The notes below the pieces were generated by a model, which was given only the letters and a program-made list of their open reading frames with translations, was not told where the DNA came from and made no database searches. From Parapedobacter sp035556095 (GTDB taxonomy: Bacteria > Bacteroidota > Bacteroidia > Sphingobacteriales > Sphingobacteriaceae): a DNA stretch of 64,000 bases. Position numbers and translations under genes: made by a program. The stretch spans positions 124,001-188,000 of the forward strand of contig NZ_DATMFT010000025.1 of the NCBI RefSeq assembly GCF_035556095.1, given 5' to 3'. Of this stretch, positions 43,418-51,806 are shown in pieces. Position 1 is the first letter of the stretch. Every line of letters begins with the position of its first letter.

Positions 43418-44811
43418 GGTAATAACGTATGAATGTCAGCAATAAACACCTGCCTGTTTCCTTCGGGTGCTCCATTGAAGCAAATCTGGGTATAATCCCT
43501 GTTCCAGGCAGGGTGAGGGTCCAGCTTATGATGGCTTCCGCCGGTTATACGATCTTGAGGCAAATATTGATTGCTACCCCCGCCCACATCCGTCGGCAGG
43601 GTGCAGATAATCGTTTCGGTGTCGTATTTCAGGTCAATGAGCCGGAGGGGGATTTCCCCACTTTTAGGCACCACATAGGTTTGTTTGGGATACGCATCCG
43701 CGAGCAGGTACCGCGAACCGGGGTGCATGGTGGGGTGGCCGCTGCCGAGGTGTTTTTCCGAGAGTACCGTAAACTGATCGCCGCTGTAATCAAAGGAGCA
43801 AAACAGCATGTCTTTGTACCCCAGCCATGTGGGGATACAATTCATAATCACCCGTTCCCCGTCGGGATGCCAGTTCGGGTGATTGCCCGAGCCACCCAAT
43901 CGGGCACGCTGGTTCCATTTTTCGGCCGACAAACACTGGGTCAGTTTCTTTCCGTTGGTATCCATCGTGAAGAGGGAGGCGTTGCGGCCCTTACCGTCAA
44001 CCTGCGCACGGAAGACCTGCAAAATACGGGTATTCTGTCGGTTAAATTTGGAGTGGAAAAGGTATCCGATGCTGCCGTTGTACCGCTCACGGTCCTCGTC
44101 GGGCACTGCGTCGAAAAATTGATCGGTAGTGGCCAGTAGCGTCGTCTCGTTTCGCTCAAGGTCGGTTTTCCACAGCCCTTCGCGCGACATGTCCTCCGGC
44201 CGGAAGGGCTGGGGCTTGCCCGGGGGAGGATCGGGTACGGCATAGCCATATTGATGGATGTTCATGTTCAGGAGGTTCGGGCTGATTACCGATTTATCGT
44301 CCGGTGCAAGGTCATATTTCGCCCCCGAAAAGGCCTTGATGTCTCCGGCTATCAGATCGATGCGCACACAGACTGGAATACCGTTGATGAGATCGTTGGT
44401 ATACAGGTACCGATCGGTAGCATGGCCCCACTGCACGTTTGCACCCACTTGGAAAGACCAAGCTTTTGTCTGGTAAACCGTACGTATCGTTTGTTTTTCC
44501 AGATCGACCACGCAGACGGCTGCGGTATCCCCCCAAGCTGGTTTTTTGCGTTGATAGGGTAGCTTGGTCAGCGCGAGGTACCGTCCGGATGGGCTCCAAG
44601 GGCACACATCGTAAAAGGTATGCAAGTAAAATCCATCATCCGGTGTTACCTGCATAACCGGTGCGGCGGTTTGCCCACTCCGGAATGGGCGAAAATCAAA
44701 CGGTGTCCAATTTTCTTTGGCTTTCGGGGTGTGAAAAGCCCAGACGCCCGGTAGCGTCAGTGCCGCGGTAAATCCTGCCGTTGTTTGGTATATAAATTCC
44801 TTTCGGGTCAT
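43414..44811 (-). CDS. PL22-like WD40-type beta-propeller protein (oligogalacturonate lyase-like)
   Basis: The 465-residue protein has a hydrophobic N-terminal signal without a full twin arginine (MTRKEFIYQTTAG). The body is a seven-bladed WD40-like propeller: CPWSPSGRYLALTKL, NPNWHPDG-type and HPAWNRDYTQICF blade ends recur. Clustered histidines, H311 and H315 in GSGNHPNWHPDG, H359 in SGHPTMHPGSRYLLAD and H433 in DPHPAWNRD, resemble the metal and base ligands of PL22 oligogalacturonate lyases. That would provide a second beta-elimination step on short uronic-acid oligomers. The GH105 gene overlaps its stop by an ATGA, and the upstream sulfatase overlaps its start by another. Confidence 0.75.
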   Translation of the reverse strand: MTRKEFIYQTTAGFTAALTLPGVWAFHTPKAKENWTPFDFRPFRSGQTAAPVMQVTPDDGFYLHTFYDVCPWSPSGRYLALTKLPYQRKKPAWGDTAAVCVVDLEKQTIRTVYQTKAWSFQVGANVQWGHATDRYLYTNDLINGIPVCVRIDLIAGDIKAFSGAKYDLAPDDKSVISPNLLNMNIHQYGYAVPDPPPGKPQPFRPEDMSREGLWKTDLERNETTLLATTDQFFDAVPDEDRERYNGSIGYLFHSKFNRQNTRILQVFRAQVDGKGRNASLFTMDTNGKKLTQCLSAEKWNQRARLGGSGNHPNWHPDGERVIMNCIPTWLGYKDMLFCSFDYSGDQFTVLSEKHLGSGHPTMHPGSRYLLADAYPKQTYVVPKSGEIPLRLIDLKYDTETIICTLPTDVGGGSNQYLPQDRITGGSHHKLDPHPAWNRDYTQICFNGAPEGNRQVFIADIHTLLP

Positions 44812-46154
44812 TTGACGTGTAGTTTTGTCCAGCTCATTTCCATTTCATTCAGCAGGGGATCGTTTTGCGATTTCATCCACTCTCCCAACAGCTGATACAT
44901 TTTCGTTACGGTACTATTCAGCGCTTCGTCATGCGCACGGTTAACCAATTCATACGGATCTTCGGACAGGTCGTACAGCTCAATAGGCGGCCGGCTCCGG
45001 TAATAATGGGCCCGTCGGATGGCATTGGCATCGCCACTCGATAGCCAGGAATCAAGCACCATCTTAGCATCGATGACTGCCCGTTCATCCGGTTCGTCCA
45101 TCGCCTTCAACGAAAAGCGATTGCCCGAACGTAGGTTTACGATGAGTTTATAGCGATCGCTTACCACCGCCCGTATGGGGTATTCATTGGCCCCCTGCAC
45201 ACCCAGATTGGTATAGCAGCCGTATACAGCGTGGTGCTGGACCGTTGACTGCCCTTTCAGGACGGGCACAAGGCTCTTGCCGTCCAGTGGTTGGGGAGCA
45301 ATACCCGCCATATCGAGTAATGTCGGAAGGATATCAACCATGCTCACAAGTGCATCAGTTTTTGTTCCGGATTGCACCACCCCCGGCCATTTGACAATAA
45401 GCGGGATGCGTATTCCCTGCTCGTAAAGCGTCCATTTTGCAAACGGGAATGCCGGGCCGTGATCGCTGAGGTACAGCTGGATACTGTTTTCATTGAGACC
45501 AAGCCGCTCCAGCCAATACAGTACCGATCCGATTTCCTGGTCGGCCAATGTCACGTGGTCGTAGTAAGCCGCGGTATATTGCACGGTTTCCGGTGTATGG
45601 GGCAGCCACGGTTTGGGGCTTACCTGACCATGCCCCCCTTTCAGGTTAAAGTAGGGCTGATGCGGTGCGTTCAATGAAACAATCAGGCAAAACGGGCGTT
45701 CTTTCCGGCGGTTCAGGTACTCGGGTATCTGATGCCGTTCCATATAGGTGAATGGAAACGCCTCTTTTGGCTTAATATGTTCTTTTCCGGCCAATATCAC
45801 ATCGTATCCGGCCGCAGCGAGGTAATCAGGCAGCGACCTGATACCCTCGAATACCGATCCGTGGTTGCGGAAGCACCCGTTTCGGTGCGGATACAAGCCG
45901 GTAAACAATGCCGAACGGGAGGGGGCACACACGGAAACCGGTGTATAGGCCCGGGTAAATACCATGCCTTCCCGCGCAAGCTGATCAATTACAGGGGTCA
46001 ACACTTCCGTGTTTCCATAGTATCCTGCATCTTCCTGCCCATGGTCGTCCGAAAGGAAAACCACGATGTTGGGTTTATGCTGCGCATATGTGTGCAAGGA
46101 AATCGTTAATACGAATACAAGGAATAATGCAACCGGATAGCAAGTCTTTCGCAT
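44808..46154 (-). CDS. Family S1 sulfatase
   Basis: The start at 46154 gives MRKTCYPVALFLVFVL and a signal peptide ending HTYAQ; the open frame back to 46274 lies within the GH92 3' end and has no signal. The 448-residue enzyme has NIVVFLSDDHGQEDAGYYG for metal binding, and formylglycine motif C76-A-P-S-R followed by SALFTGLYPHRNG. GKEHIKPK and YLSDHGPAFPFAK supply the lysine, histidine and metal residues. The DDHGQEDAG and NAPHQPYF segments resemble the heparan-N-sulfatase-like group. Its stop overlaps the PL22-like gene by ATGA. Confidence 0.93.
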   Translation of the reverse strand: MRKTCYPVALFLVFVLTISLHTYAQHKPNIVVFLSDDHGQEDAGYYGNTEVLTPVIDQLAREGMVFTRAYTPVSVCAPSRSALFTGLYPHRNGCFRNHGSVFEGIRSLPDYLAAAGYDVILAGKEHIKPKEAFPFTYMERHQIPEYLNRRKERPFCLIVSLNAPHQPYFNLKGGHGQVSPKPWLPHTPETVQYTAAYYDHVTLADQEIGSVLYWLERLGLNENSIQLYLSDHGPAFPFAKWTLYEQGIRIPLIVKWPGVVQSGTKTDALVSMVDILPTLLDMAGIAPQPLDGKSLVPVLKGQSTVQHHAVYGCYTNLGVQGANEYPIRAVVSDRYKLIVNLRSGNRFSLKAMDEPDERAVIDAKMVLDSWLSSGDANAIRRAHYYRSRPPIELYDLSEDPYELVNRAHDEALNSTVTKMYQLLGEWMKSQNDPLLNEMEMSWTKLHVK

Positions 46155-46167
46155 AATCACTCCTGTT

Positions 46168-48594
46168 TTATTCGTTGAACCCATCGGTAGACATGGAGGG
46201 CGGTGCCAGTTCGGGCGATGCTCCCAAATGCGTGTTTGGTTCACTCCCCATATCCAACCGGAGCGTTCCACCATTTACCACCGTATCGTGGGGTACCCAC
46301 ACCCGATCCAACGTGTTTCCATTTAACGTGGCGGATTGGATATAGTGGTTTTCAGGACTGTTATGATTGGTTTCAATCACAAACGTTCGTCCGGGATAAT
46401 AGTCCGGATTGAGATGGAGCGTTATTCTATCAAATATGGGGCTGCCAATTTCGTATACCGGCGTGGTCGATACACCGCCGTTGGTAGCGAAAAGCCCAAT
46501 CTTGAAAAGTACAGCCAATGCGCCCATGAGCCCTTGGTCTTCATCACCGCTGTACCCATAATCGGGAGATATACCGCTATATACCTCCTTGATGACCTGC
46601 CGAGTCCAATATTGGGTGAGGTATGGTGCACCGGCATAATTGAACAGGAAGGCCGTGTGTATACTGGGTTGATTGCCATAATTGAGGTAGACTTCCCGGT
46701 TCTGTGCGTGTGTTTCCACGGCATGTGATTTGCCCGATGTAAAATGATGGGATTGGGCCACTTGGAATACGCTATCGAGTTTTTCGGTGAACTTGTTGGC
46801 GCCCCCCATCAGGTCGATCAGTCCGGCAACGTCGTGGGGAACAAACCACGTGTATTGCGCGGCATTACCTTCTACCCATCCGTTTTCATACGTTAGGACA
46901 TTGGCGGGCGAACGCCATTGGCCGGTACTGTCCTTTACCCACATCCAGCCCAATCGGCTGTTCCATAGGTTCTTGTAGTTTTCGGCGCGGCGGCGGAATG
47001 ACTGCTCGTCGTCCGCCTTGCCCAGCGCATGCGCCAATTGTGACAGGGCGAAATCCTGGTAGGCATATTCCAGCGTTTGTGCCGCGCCGTTTTGGTGATA
47101 GCCGTACCGGGTGTCACTGAGTGGATAAGGAACATAGCCTTTCTCGATGTATGGTTCGATGCCACCACCTTTAAACGTATGGTGTTCATATCCCGCTTTG
47201 CTCATCAATCCGCCCGGCAAGTGGTTCTTACGTAGGCCTTTATACGCTTTCTCCACGTCGAAATCGCGGATGCCTTTCATGTACGCGCTTACGATAAACG
47301 GAGTGGATGACGCACCGGTCATCACAAACGTGTAATTGCCTCCGGCCGGCCCGCGGGGAATCAATCCGCCATCGTCATACATCAGCAGCATGGAATTGAC
47401 AAACGAATGCGTGATTTCCGGATAGACCAGGTGCCACAGCGTGTTGATCGTCCATTGGGCACCCCAGAAGGAATCGGAATTGTGGTGGTTGAATTTGGGT
47501 TTGCCATTTTCATCGAGCGGTATCTGGCCGATCCGTGGGCTGGCTCCCGTCATATCGCAGTATTTTCCGTTCACATCGCTGATGATCCGCCGCCCTTGCA
47601 AGGCGTGCCACAGGTCGGTGTAAAACCGCTGGCGTTCCTCAGTCGTTCCTCCGTCAATTTCAATCCGACTGAGCCAAGTATTCCAATCTTCCCTGGATTC
47701 GCGGACTACCCGGTCGAAATCCCAATGGGGCAACTCCGAGGTGAGGTTAAGGCGGGCTTGCTCCATGCTGACGTAAGAGACGGCTACCTTCATCTTCACC
47801 ACCTCGCTTTCACCTGTCGGGAAACTGAGATAAACGCCGGTATGTTCGCCATCTACATGGTCGGTTCCCGCTGATAGGATTCCGTCTTTCCAACCAGCGA
47901 AATCATGGAACGGCTTATCAACCTGGGCAATGAAGTATACGGTAATCGGCTTAGGTCGGCGCACGGTCGCCCCCATGATGGCATAGCCCTCGATTTCGTG
48001 GTCATTGACCTTTTTGGCATAGCCCCAATCAGTCTTGGAAGGGCCCAATGCCGTCGTGAAGTCAAAGAGGATATGGCTTTCCGCTGCTTTTGGGAAGGTA
48101 TAACGGTGGAACCCGACCCGTGTCGTAGCGGTAAGTTCGGCAGTGATCCGGTAATCATCCAGTACTACTTTATGATAGCCGGCCCTAACGACCTCCTTTT
48201 CGTGGGTGTAGGCAGACCCATACACATGCGGGCCCAAGTGGCCTTTGAATGGGCCGTTAGTAGGCAATACCGGTATACCCGATAGCTGCCACCCGTGGAT
48301 GTGACTGAAGCAGCGGATGGTATCTTGATGGTACCGGTAGCCGGTTCCCCAATCACCGTCAACTTCCGTATCGGGGCTTAGATTGACCATCCCAAAAGGC
48401 CGTGTTGCCGCGTTGAAGAAGAACCACCTCGAATTAGCCGCATCTACAAGCGGTACTACGAGATCTACCGGATCGGTATTTCCATAATAAGCTGCAGGAT
48501 CATGTGCATTCCGACTGGCACATGCCAAACACATGATAGCCAACAGTGCCCAGAATGGCGCGGCAAGGGTTACGGATGTCAATCTAGATAGCAT
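46168..48594 (-). CDS. GH92 exo-alpha-mannosidase
   Basis: GH92 enzymes release alpha-mannose with calcium-dependent inversion. The 808-residue protein has a hydrophobic N-terminus with several cysteines near residues 22-25, so a lipoprotein signal is possible. GH92 hallmarks are present in order: NLSPDTEVDGDWGTGYRY, FSHIHGWQLSG, HNSDSFWGAQWTINTLWHLVYPE, NGWVEGNAAQYTWFVPHD with acid E575, and YGYSGDEDQGLMGALAV with the base/metal aspartates D684 and D686. The C-terminal beta-sandwich includes HYIQSATLNG. It implies that the PUL substrate or its side chains contain alpha-mannose or that mannose-containing glycans are co-degraded. The gap is 13 bp to the next sulfatase and 4 bp from DUF1080. 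Confidence 0.94.
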   Translation of the reverse strand: MLSRLTSVTLAAPFWALLAIMCLACASRNAHDPAAYYGNTDPVDLVVPLVDAANSRWFFFNAATRPFGMVNLSPDTEVDGDWGTGYRYHQDTIRCFSHIHGWQLSGIPVLPTNGPFKGHLGPHVYGSAYTHEKEVVRAGYHKVVLDDYRITAELTATTRVGFHRYTFPKAAESHILFDFTTALGPSKTDWGYAKKVNDHEIEGYAIMGATVRRPKPITVYFIAQVDKPFHDFAGWKDGILSAGTDHVDGEHTGVYLSFPTGESEVVKMKVAVSYVSMEQARLNLTSELPHWDFDRVVRESREDWNTWLSRIEIDGGTTEERQRFYTDLWHALQGRRIISDVNGKYCDMTGASPRIGQIPLDENGKPKFNHHNSDSFWGAQWTINTLWHLVYPEITHSFVNSMLLMYDDGGLIPRGPAGGNYTFVMTGASSTPFIVSAYMKGIRDFDVEKAYKGLRKNHLPGGLMSKAGYEHHTFKGGGIEPYIEKGYVPYPLSDTRYGYHQNGAAQTLEYAYQDFALSQLAHALGKADDEQSFRRRAENYKNLWNSRLGWMWVKDSTGQWRSPANVLTYENGWVEGNAAQYTWFVPHDVAGLIDLMGGANKFTEKLDSVFQVAQSHHFTSGKSHAVETHAQNREVYLNYGNQPSIHTAFLFNYAGAPYLTQYWTRQVIKEVYSGISPDYGYSGDEDQGLMGALAVLFKIGLFATNGGVSTTPVYEIGSPIFDRITLHLNPDYYPGRTFVIETNHNSPENHYIQSATLNGNTLDRVWVPHDTVVNGGTLRLDMGSEPNTHLGASPELAPPSMSTDGFNE

Positions 48595-48598
48595 AGGG

Positions 48599-49993
48599 TT
48601 ATAGCTCCTTTATTTTGATACTTCTGAATGAAACTAAATCACCGTGGTCCTGAAGCAGGATATGCCCCGATGATGCTTGCCCAAAATCAGGCACTTCATG
48701 AAACTTACTTTTCGCGACCAGGTCGTTGAAGGCGACTGCCCCACGGTCATACTCAACCACTTTAATGTGATTGAGCCAATGCTCCACATGATTTCCGTTT
48801 ACGACAATCTTCGCCCGGTTCCATTTTCCCGGCTTGTTTATCCGCTTGTTTTTTCCGGGCTCATTTAAGTTCCTTGCCGTGATGAGGTCATATAATGACC
48901 CTGCTGTCCGGTTTCCATCTATCCCATTCTTGGCATCAGGATGCCTATCGTCATCCAGAATCTGGTATTCCGGCCCCAATCCCGTACCTGGTGTTTGGCG
49001 TAGCTCTTCCACCACGAGATATTTTATGCCACTGTTGCCCCCTTCGGTAATCAGGAAATCCAATTCAAGCTCGAAATTAGCAAACTCACGATCGGTAATG
49101 ATGTCGCCGCCTTTGTTAGGGTCTCCTTTTTCCGATGGCAGTACTTTCAGCAATCCATTTTCAATTTGCCATCCCGTGGGGGGAAAATCCTTGGCACTTG
49201 CCCGTCGCCATCCTTCCGTGGTTTTACCGTCCCAAAGCAAGCGCCAACCTTCGCTGACCTGACGTTCGGTCAGCTGATTAGCTAAGTAGCTTACTTCTTC
49301 TACGTCGTTATCCGGTTTCCAGCGGTCGTCGGCGATGTTTTCGGTCTTGATCCGGATGTTGCGCCAGCTTACCGTCAGTCCTTCCTGACTTTTCTGTTTG
49401 ATGCCATGCACCTGCAGGGCGATAAACCCTTCAGGTGTTAGGTTGATGATCAGATTGGCACACTGGACGCCGTTGACCCACGTCCGGATGGTGTTGCCCA
49501 CAGCTTCAATACGGTAACGGTTCCAATCACCATTTTTAAAGGCTTTCCTGCCTTTCTCATTGATAGACAACGGATACAGCCACCCTTGGCGGGCCTCGTC
49601 GTAGATGCCACCACTCCATGCGCGTTCAGCGGGGTCGATTTCCACTTGATAGCCGTGCACGCGGCCGTTGTTTACTTCGGGGAGGCTCAAGCTCCGGATC
49701 TGTATGCCGGAGTTGAGGCCGGAGTCAATCTTTACATCCATTTCCAGGATGAAGTCTGAATATGTTTCTTTTGTACAGAGAAACGTATTGGGTGTATTCA
49801 GCTTAGAAATACCGACAATTGCCCCGTCACGTATTCGGTAGGTTGCCGTTCCATTTTTCTTTTCCCACCCATCGAGGTTTTCACCATTGAATAGCGCTTG
49901 CCACCCTTTCTGGGCAAACGTAGGTTGACAGCAGCATACAAAGATTACACTTACTAAACCAGCTAGAAATCCATCCATTTTTAATCGCATCAT
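48599..49993 (-). CDS. Secreted double-DUF1080 (3-keto-disaccharide hydrolase/LamG-like) protein
   Basis: The 464-residue protein has a signal peptide ending TFAQ. Two DUF1080 concanavalin-like domains follow, at about 30-210 and 245-462. Each has the WQALFNGENLDGW-type or WRLLWDGKTTEGW-type opening, an NSGI core and a SIKI- or RNIRI-type end. DUF1080 domains have been linked to 3-keto-glucoside hydrolysis and to carbohydrate binding. The tandem form is typical of Bacteroidota PULs. It is the first hydrolytic gene after the SusD and precedes GH92 by 4 bp. The role here is inferred; an alternative start at 49990 changes little. Confidence 0.85.
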   Translation of the reverse strand: MMRLKMDGFLAGLVSVIFVCCCQPTFAQKGWQALFNGENLDGWEKKNGTATYRIRDGAIVGISKLNTPNTFLCTKETYSDFILEMDVKIDSGLNSGIQIRSLSLPEVNNGRVHGYQVEIDPAERAWSGGIYDEARQGWLYPLSINEKGRKAFKNGDWNRYRIEAVGNTIRTWVNGVQCANLIINLTPEGFIALQVHGIKQKSQEGLTVSWRNIRIKTENIADDRWKPDNDVEEVSYLANQLTERQVSEGWRLLWDGKTTEGWRRASAKDFPPTGWQIENGLLKVLPSEKGDPNKGGDIITDREFANFELELDFLITEGGNSGIKYLVVEELRQTPGTGLGPEYQILDDDRHPDAKNGIDGNRTAGSLYDLITARNLNEPGKNKRINKPGKWNRAKIVVNGNHVEHWLNHIKVVEYDRGAVAFNDLVAKSKFHEVPDFGQASSGHILLQDHGDLVSFRSIKIKEL

Positions 49994-50008
49994 TCATTAA
50001 TTTTAGTC

Positions 50009-50087
50009 TGCCGGCTTGCCGGACGGTAAGCACGGCTCCGCCTGCTGGCGAAATCCATCGGATTGTCACCAACCGGCGAAGCCGGCA
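50009..50087. repeat. REP-like inverted repeat between SusD and DUF1080 genes
   Basis: TGCCGGCTTGCCGG (50009-50022) and CCGGCGAAGCCGGCA (50073-50087) pair with a single one-base bulge. The loop contains TAAGCACGGCTCCGCC (50027-50042). That core resembles the loop of the element at 61765-61837 read on its minus strand (TTAAGCACAC then GCTCCGCC), so it may be a distant relative. The hairpin may stabilise the SusC/D mRNA. Confidence 0.5.
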
Positions 50088-50111
50088 CTCATATGTCGGT
50101 TTACCTACGTG

Positions 50112-51737
50112 TCAATAGCCCAAATTTTGCGAAACGGTGTTCGATGAGCGCTCGATTTCGGACAACGGTATCGGCCGTAGTAAGTGGAAATCCTGAATGG
50201 TATTGGCTTCGGAGGCCCGTTCGTTGTACAGTTTCACCCGTTCGATGAGCTTTCCTGTTCGCTTCAATTCAGTCCATCGGGGTTCCTCGCCGCAGAGTTC
50301 CCGCGCCCGCTCGTCGAGAATGTCGTCTAGGGTTACGGAGGAGAGTTCCATGGCATCTTTCATCCCCGGATTTCCGGCCCGGCGGCGAACCGCATTGATG
50401 TGTCCGAGGGCCGTGGGTTCATCTCCCGCCTGGAGATATGCCTCTGCGGCGATGAGGTGGGTTTCTGCCAAACGGAACACAAACAGGTCGCGGGTTCCTT
50501 TGTCATCGCCGTATGGCAAGCCGGCCTCGAAGAATTTCCACAGTGGTGGGAACTGATTTTGCTTGGCTACGTTCATGTAGTATTCGTCGTAGTTAACGAC
50601 GAGGTAATCTGCGGCTGCCATCTGTTCCGCAGTCCAGGGCTGGTCCCATTTCGGGAAGTACAGCACGGTATCCCCCACCTTTACGTCGCCTTTATCCACG
50701 GTAGCGTAGAAAATACGCAGAAATGTAACGTCGTAACGTGTATCCATATCCGTGTCATAGAGGCTTGATAGGTATCTCGTGGGAACGTAGGTTGCTTGCT
50801 GCCGATTGTAAGTGCTCGACCGATCCATGCCGATCAGTCCGTCCACTCCCTGACCAAAGAGCGAATGGGCGTCGTTGCCATCGCCATTTAATACCGTATT
50901 GGCGCTGTATTGTACAGCAAATAGAATTTCATTGTTTTCTTCATTTCCCTGCTGGAAGACCTCGCCGAAAGTGTCAAGTAATTGATACTCGCCAGAGCCG
51001 ATAACCTCCGTAGCTAGGCTCGCGGCTTTTGCAAAATCATTGGATCCAGCAAAATCGCGGTATCCACGGGTCAGGTACACCTTGGCGAGCAAGTGTTGGG
51101 CTGCCCCTTTGGTAACCCGGCCGTATTCTTCCTGCGAGGGTGGAAGAACGGGGATGGCTTCTTCGAGGTCTTTAATAATCTGCTCATAAACCTTCGCTTC
51201 CGGTATCCGTTCGGTGGTCGTTACCACTTCGGTGATCTCATTGAGCGGCAATGGCACATCACCAAACTGTTGTACCAGGTAAAAATAATAAAGGGCTCTC
51301 AGGAATTTGATTTCGGAAATCCGCATTGTTTTGGTCGCCTCGTTCATGGATGCGCCCGGTGCACGGTCGATAGCCGTATTGGTACGGGCGATAGCCGCAT
51401 ATAAAAAGGTCCAATAAACAGCCGAATTCCCATCTTGGGGGTTGATCGCCTGTGGCGAATATTCATTAAATTGGTTCAGCCCACCCAGAGCCGGGTCGCC
51501 GGGTCGGGTAAAGATATCGGTGCCCAGTAGTGTTAGGCCCCGTAGCTTATGAATCTCCCGCAAGGGGCTATAAGCCGATTTCACCAGGTCCTCGTATCCT
51601 TGTTCGTCTACATAGTGATTGTCGGTTGTGCGGGCCGAAACGAGTTCCTCCTCGAGGAAGCCACTGCATGAAACCGTACTTAAGATTACCCAGGCCATCA
51701 GCGCAATGCCGAGTATGTTTTTTATCATCGCCTTCAT
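50112..51737 (-). CDS. SusD/RagB-family outer-membrane lipoprotein of the sulfatase PUL
   Basis: The frame is open to 51761, but 51737 (MKAMIKNILG) is preferred because it gives a standard lipoprotein signal with lipobox TVSC; 51728 is also possible. The 541-residue product carries SusD hallmarks: SGFLEEELVSARTTDNHYV, AAIARTNTAIDRAPG, EIKFLRALYYFYLVQQFGDVPL, RLAETHLIAAEAYLQAG, RARELCGEEPRWTELKRTG and a terminal SQNLGY. The length is normal and it has no extra module. It should bind the sulfated glycan at the surface. It lies 69 bp after the STN-bearing SusC. Confidence 0.95.
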   Translation of the reverse strand: MKAMIKNILGIALMAWVILSTVSCSGFLEEELVSARTTDNHYVDEQGYEDLVKSAYSPLREIHKLRGLTLLGTDIFTRPGDPALGGLNQFNEYSPQAINPQDGNSAVYWTFLYAAIARTNTAIDRAPGASMNEATKTMRISEIKFLRALYYFYLVQQFGDVPLPLNEITEVVTTTERIPEAKVYEQIIKDLEEAIPVLPPSQEEYGRVTKGAAQHLLAKVYLTRGYRDFAGSNDFAKAASLATEVIGSGEYQLLDTFGEVFQQGNEENNEILFAVQYSANTVLNGDGNDAHSLFGQGVDGLIGMDRSSTYNRQQATYVPTRYLSSLYDTDMDTRYDVTFLRIFYATVDKGDVKVGDTVLYFPKWDQPWTAEQMAAADYLVVNYDEYYMNVAKQNQFPPLWKFFEAGLPYGDDKGTRDLFVFRLAETHLIAAEAYLQAGDEPTALGHINAVRRRAGNPGMKDAMELSSVTLDDILDERARELCGEEPRWTELKRTGKLIERVKLYNERASEANTIQDFHLLRPIPLSEIERSSNTVSQNLGY

Positions 51738-51806
51738 ATTATTTTTTCTTTGACGGCTCAATACACAAGGGTAAAGAGTCCGAATGTGTTTTTAAACAAC
51801 GGGTTG

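Noticed and set aside
43429..44139. 236-codon plus-strand open frame
   Set aside because: It is antisense to the PL22-like gene and has no domain or promoter.
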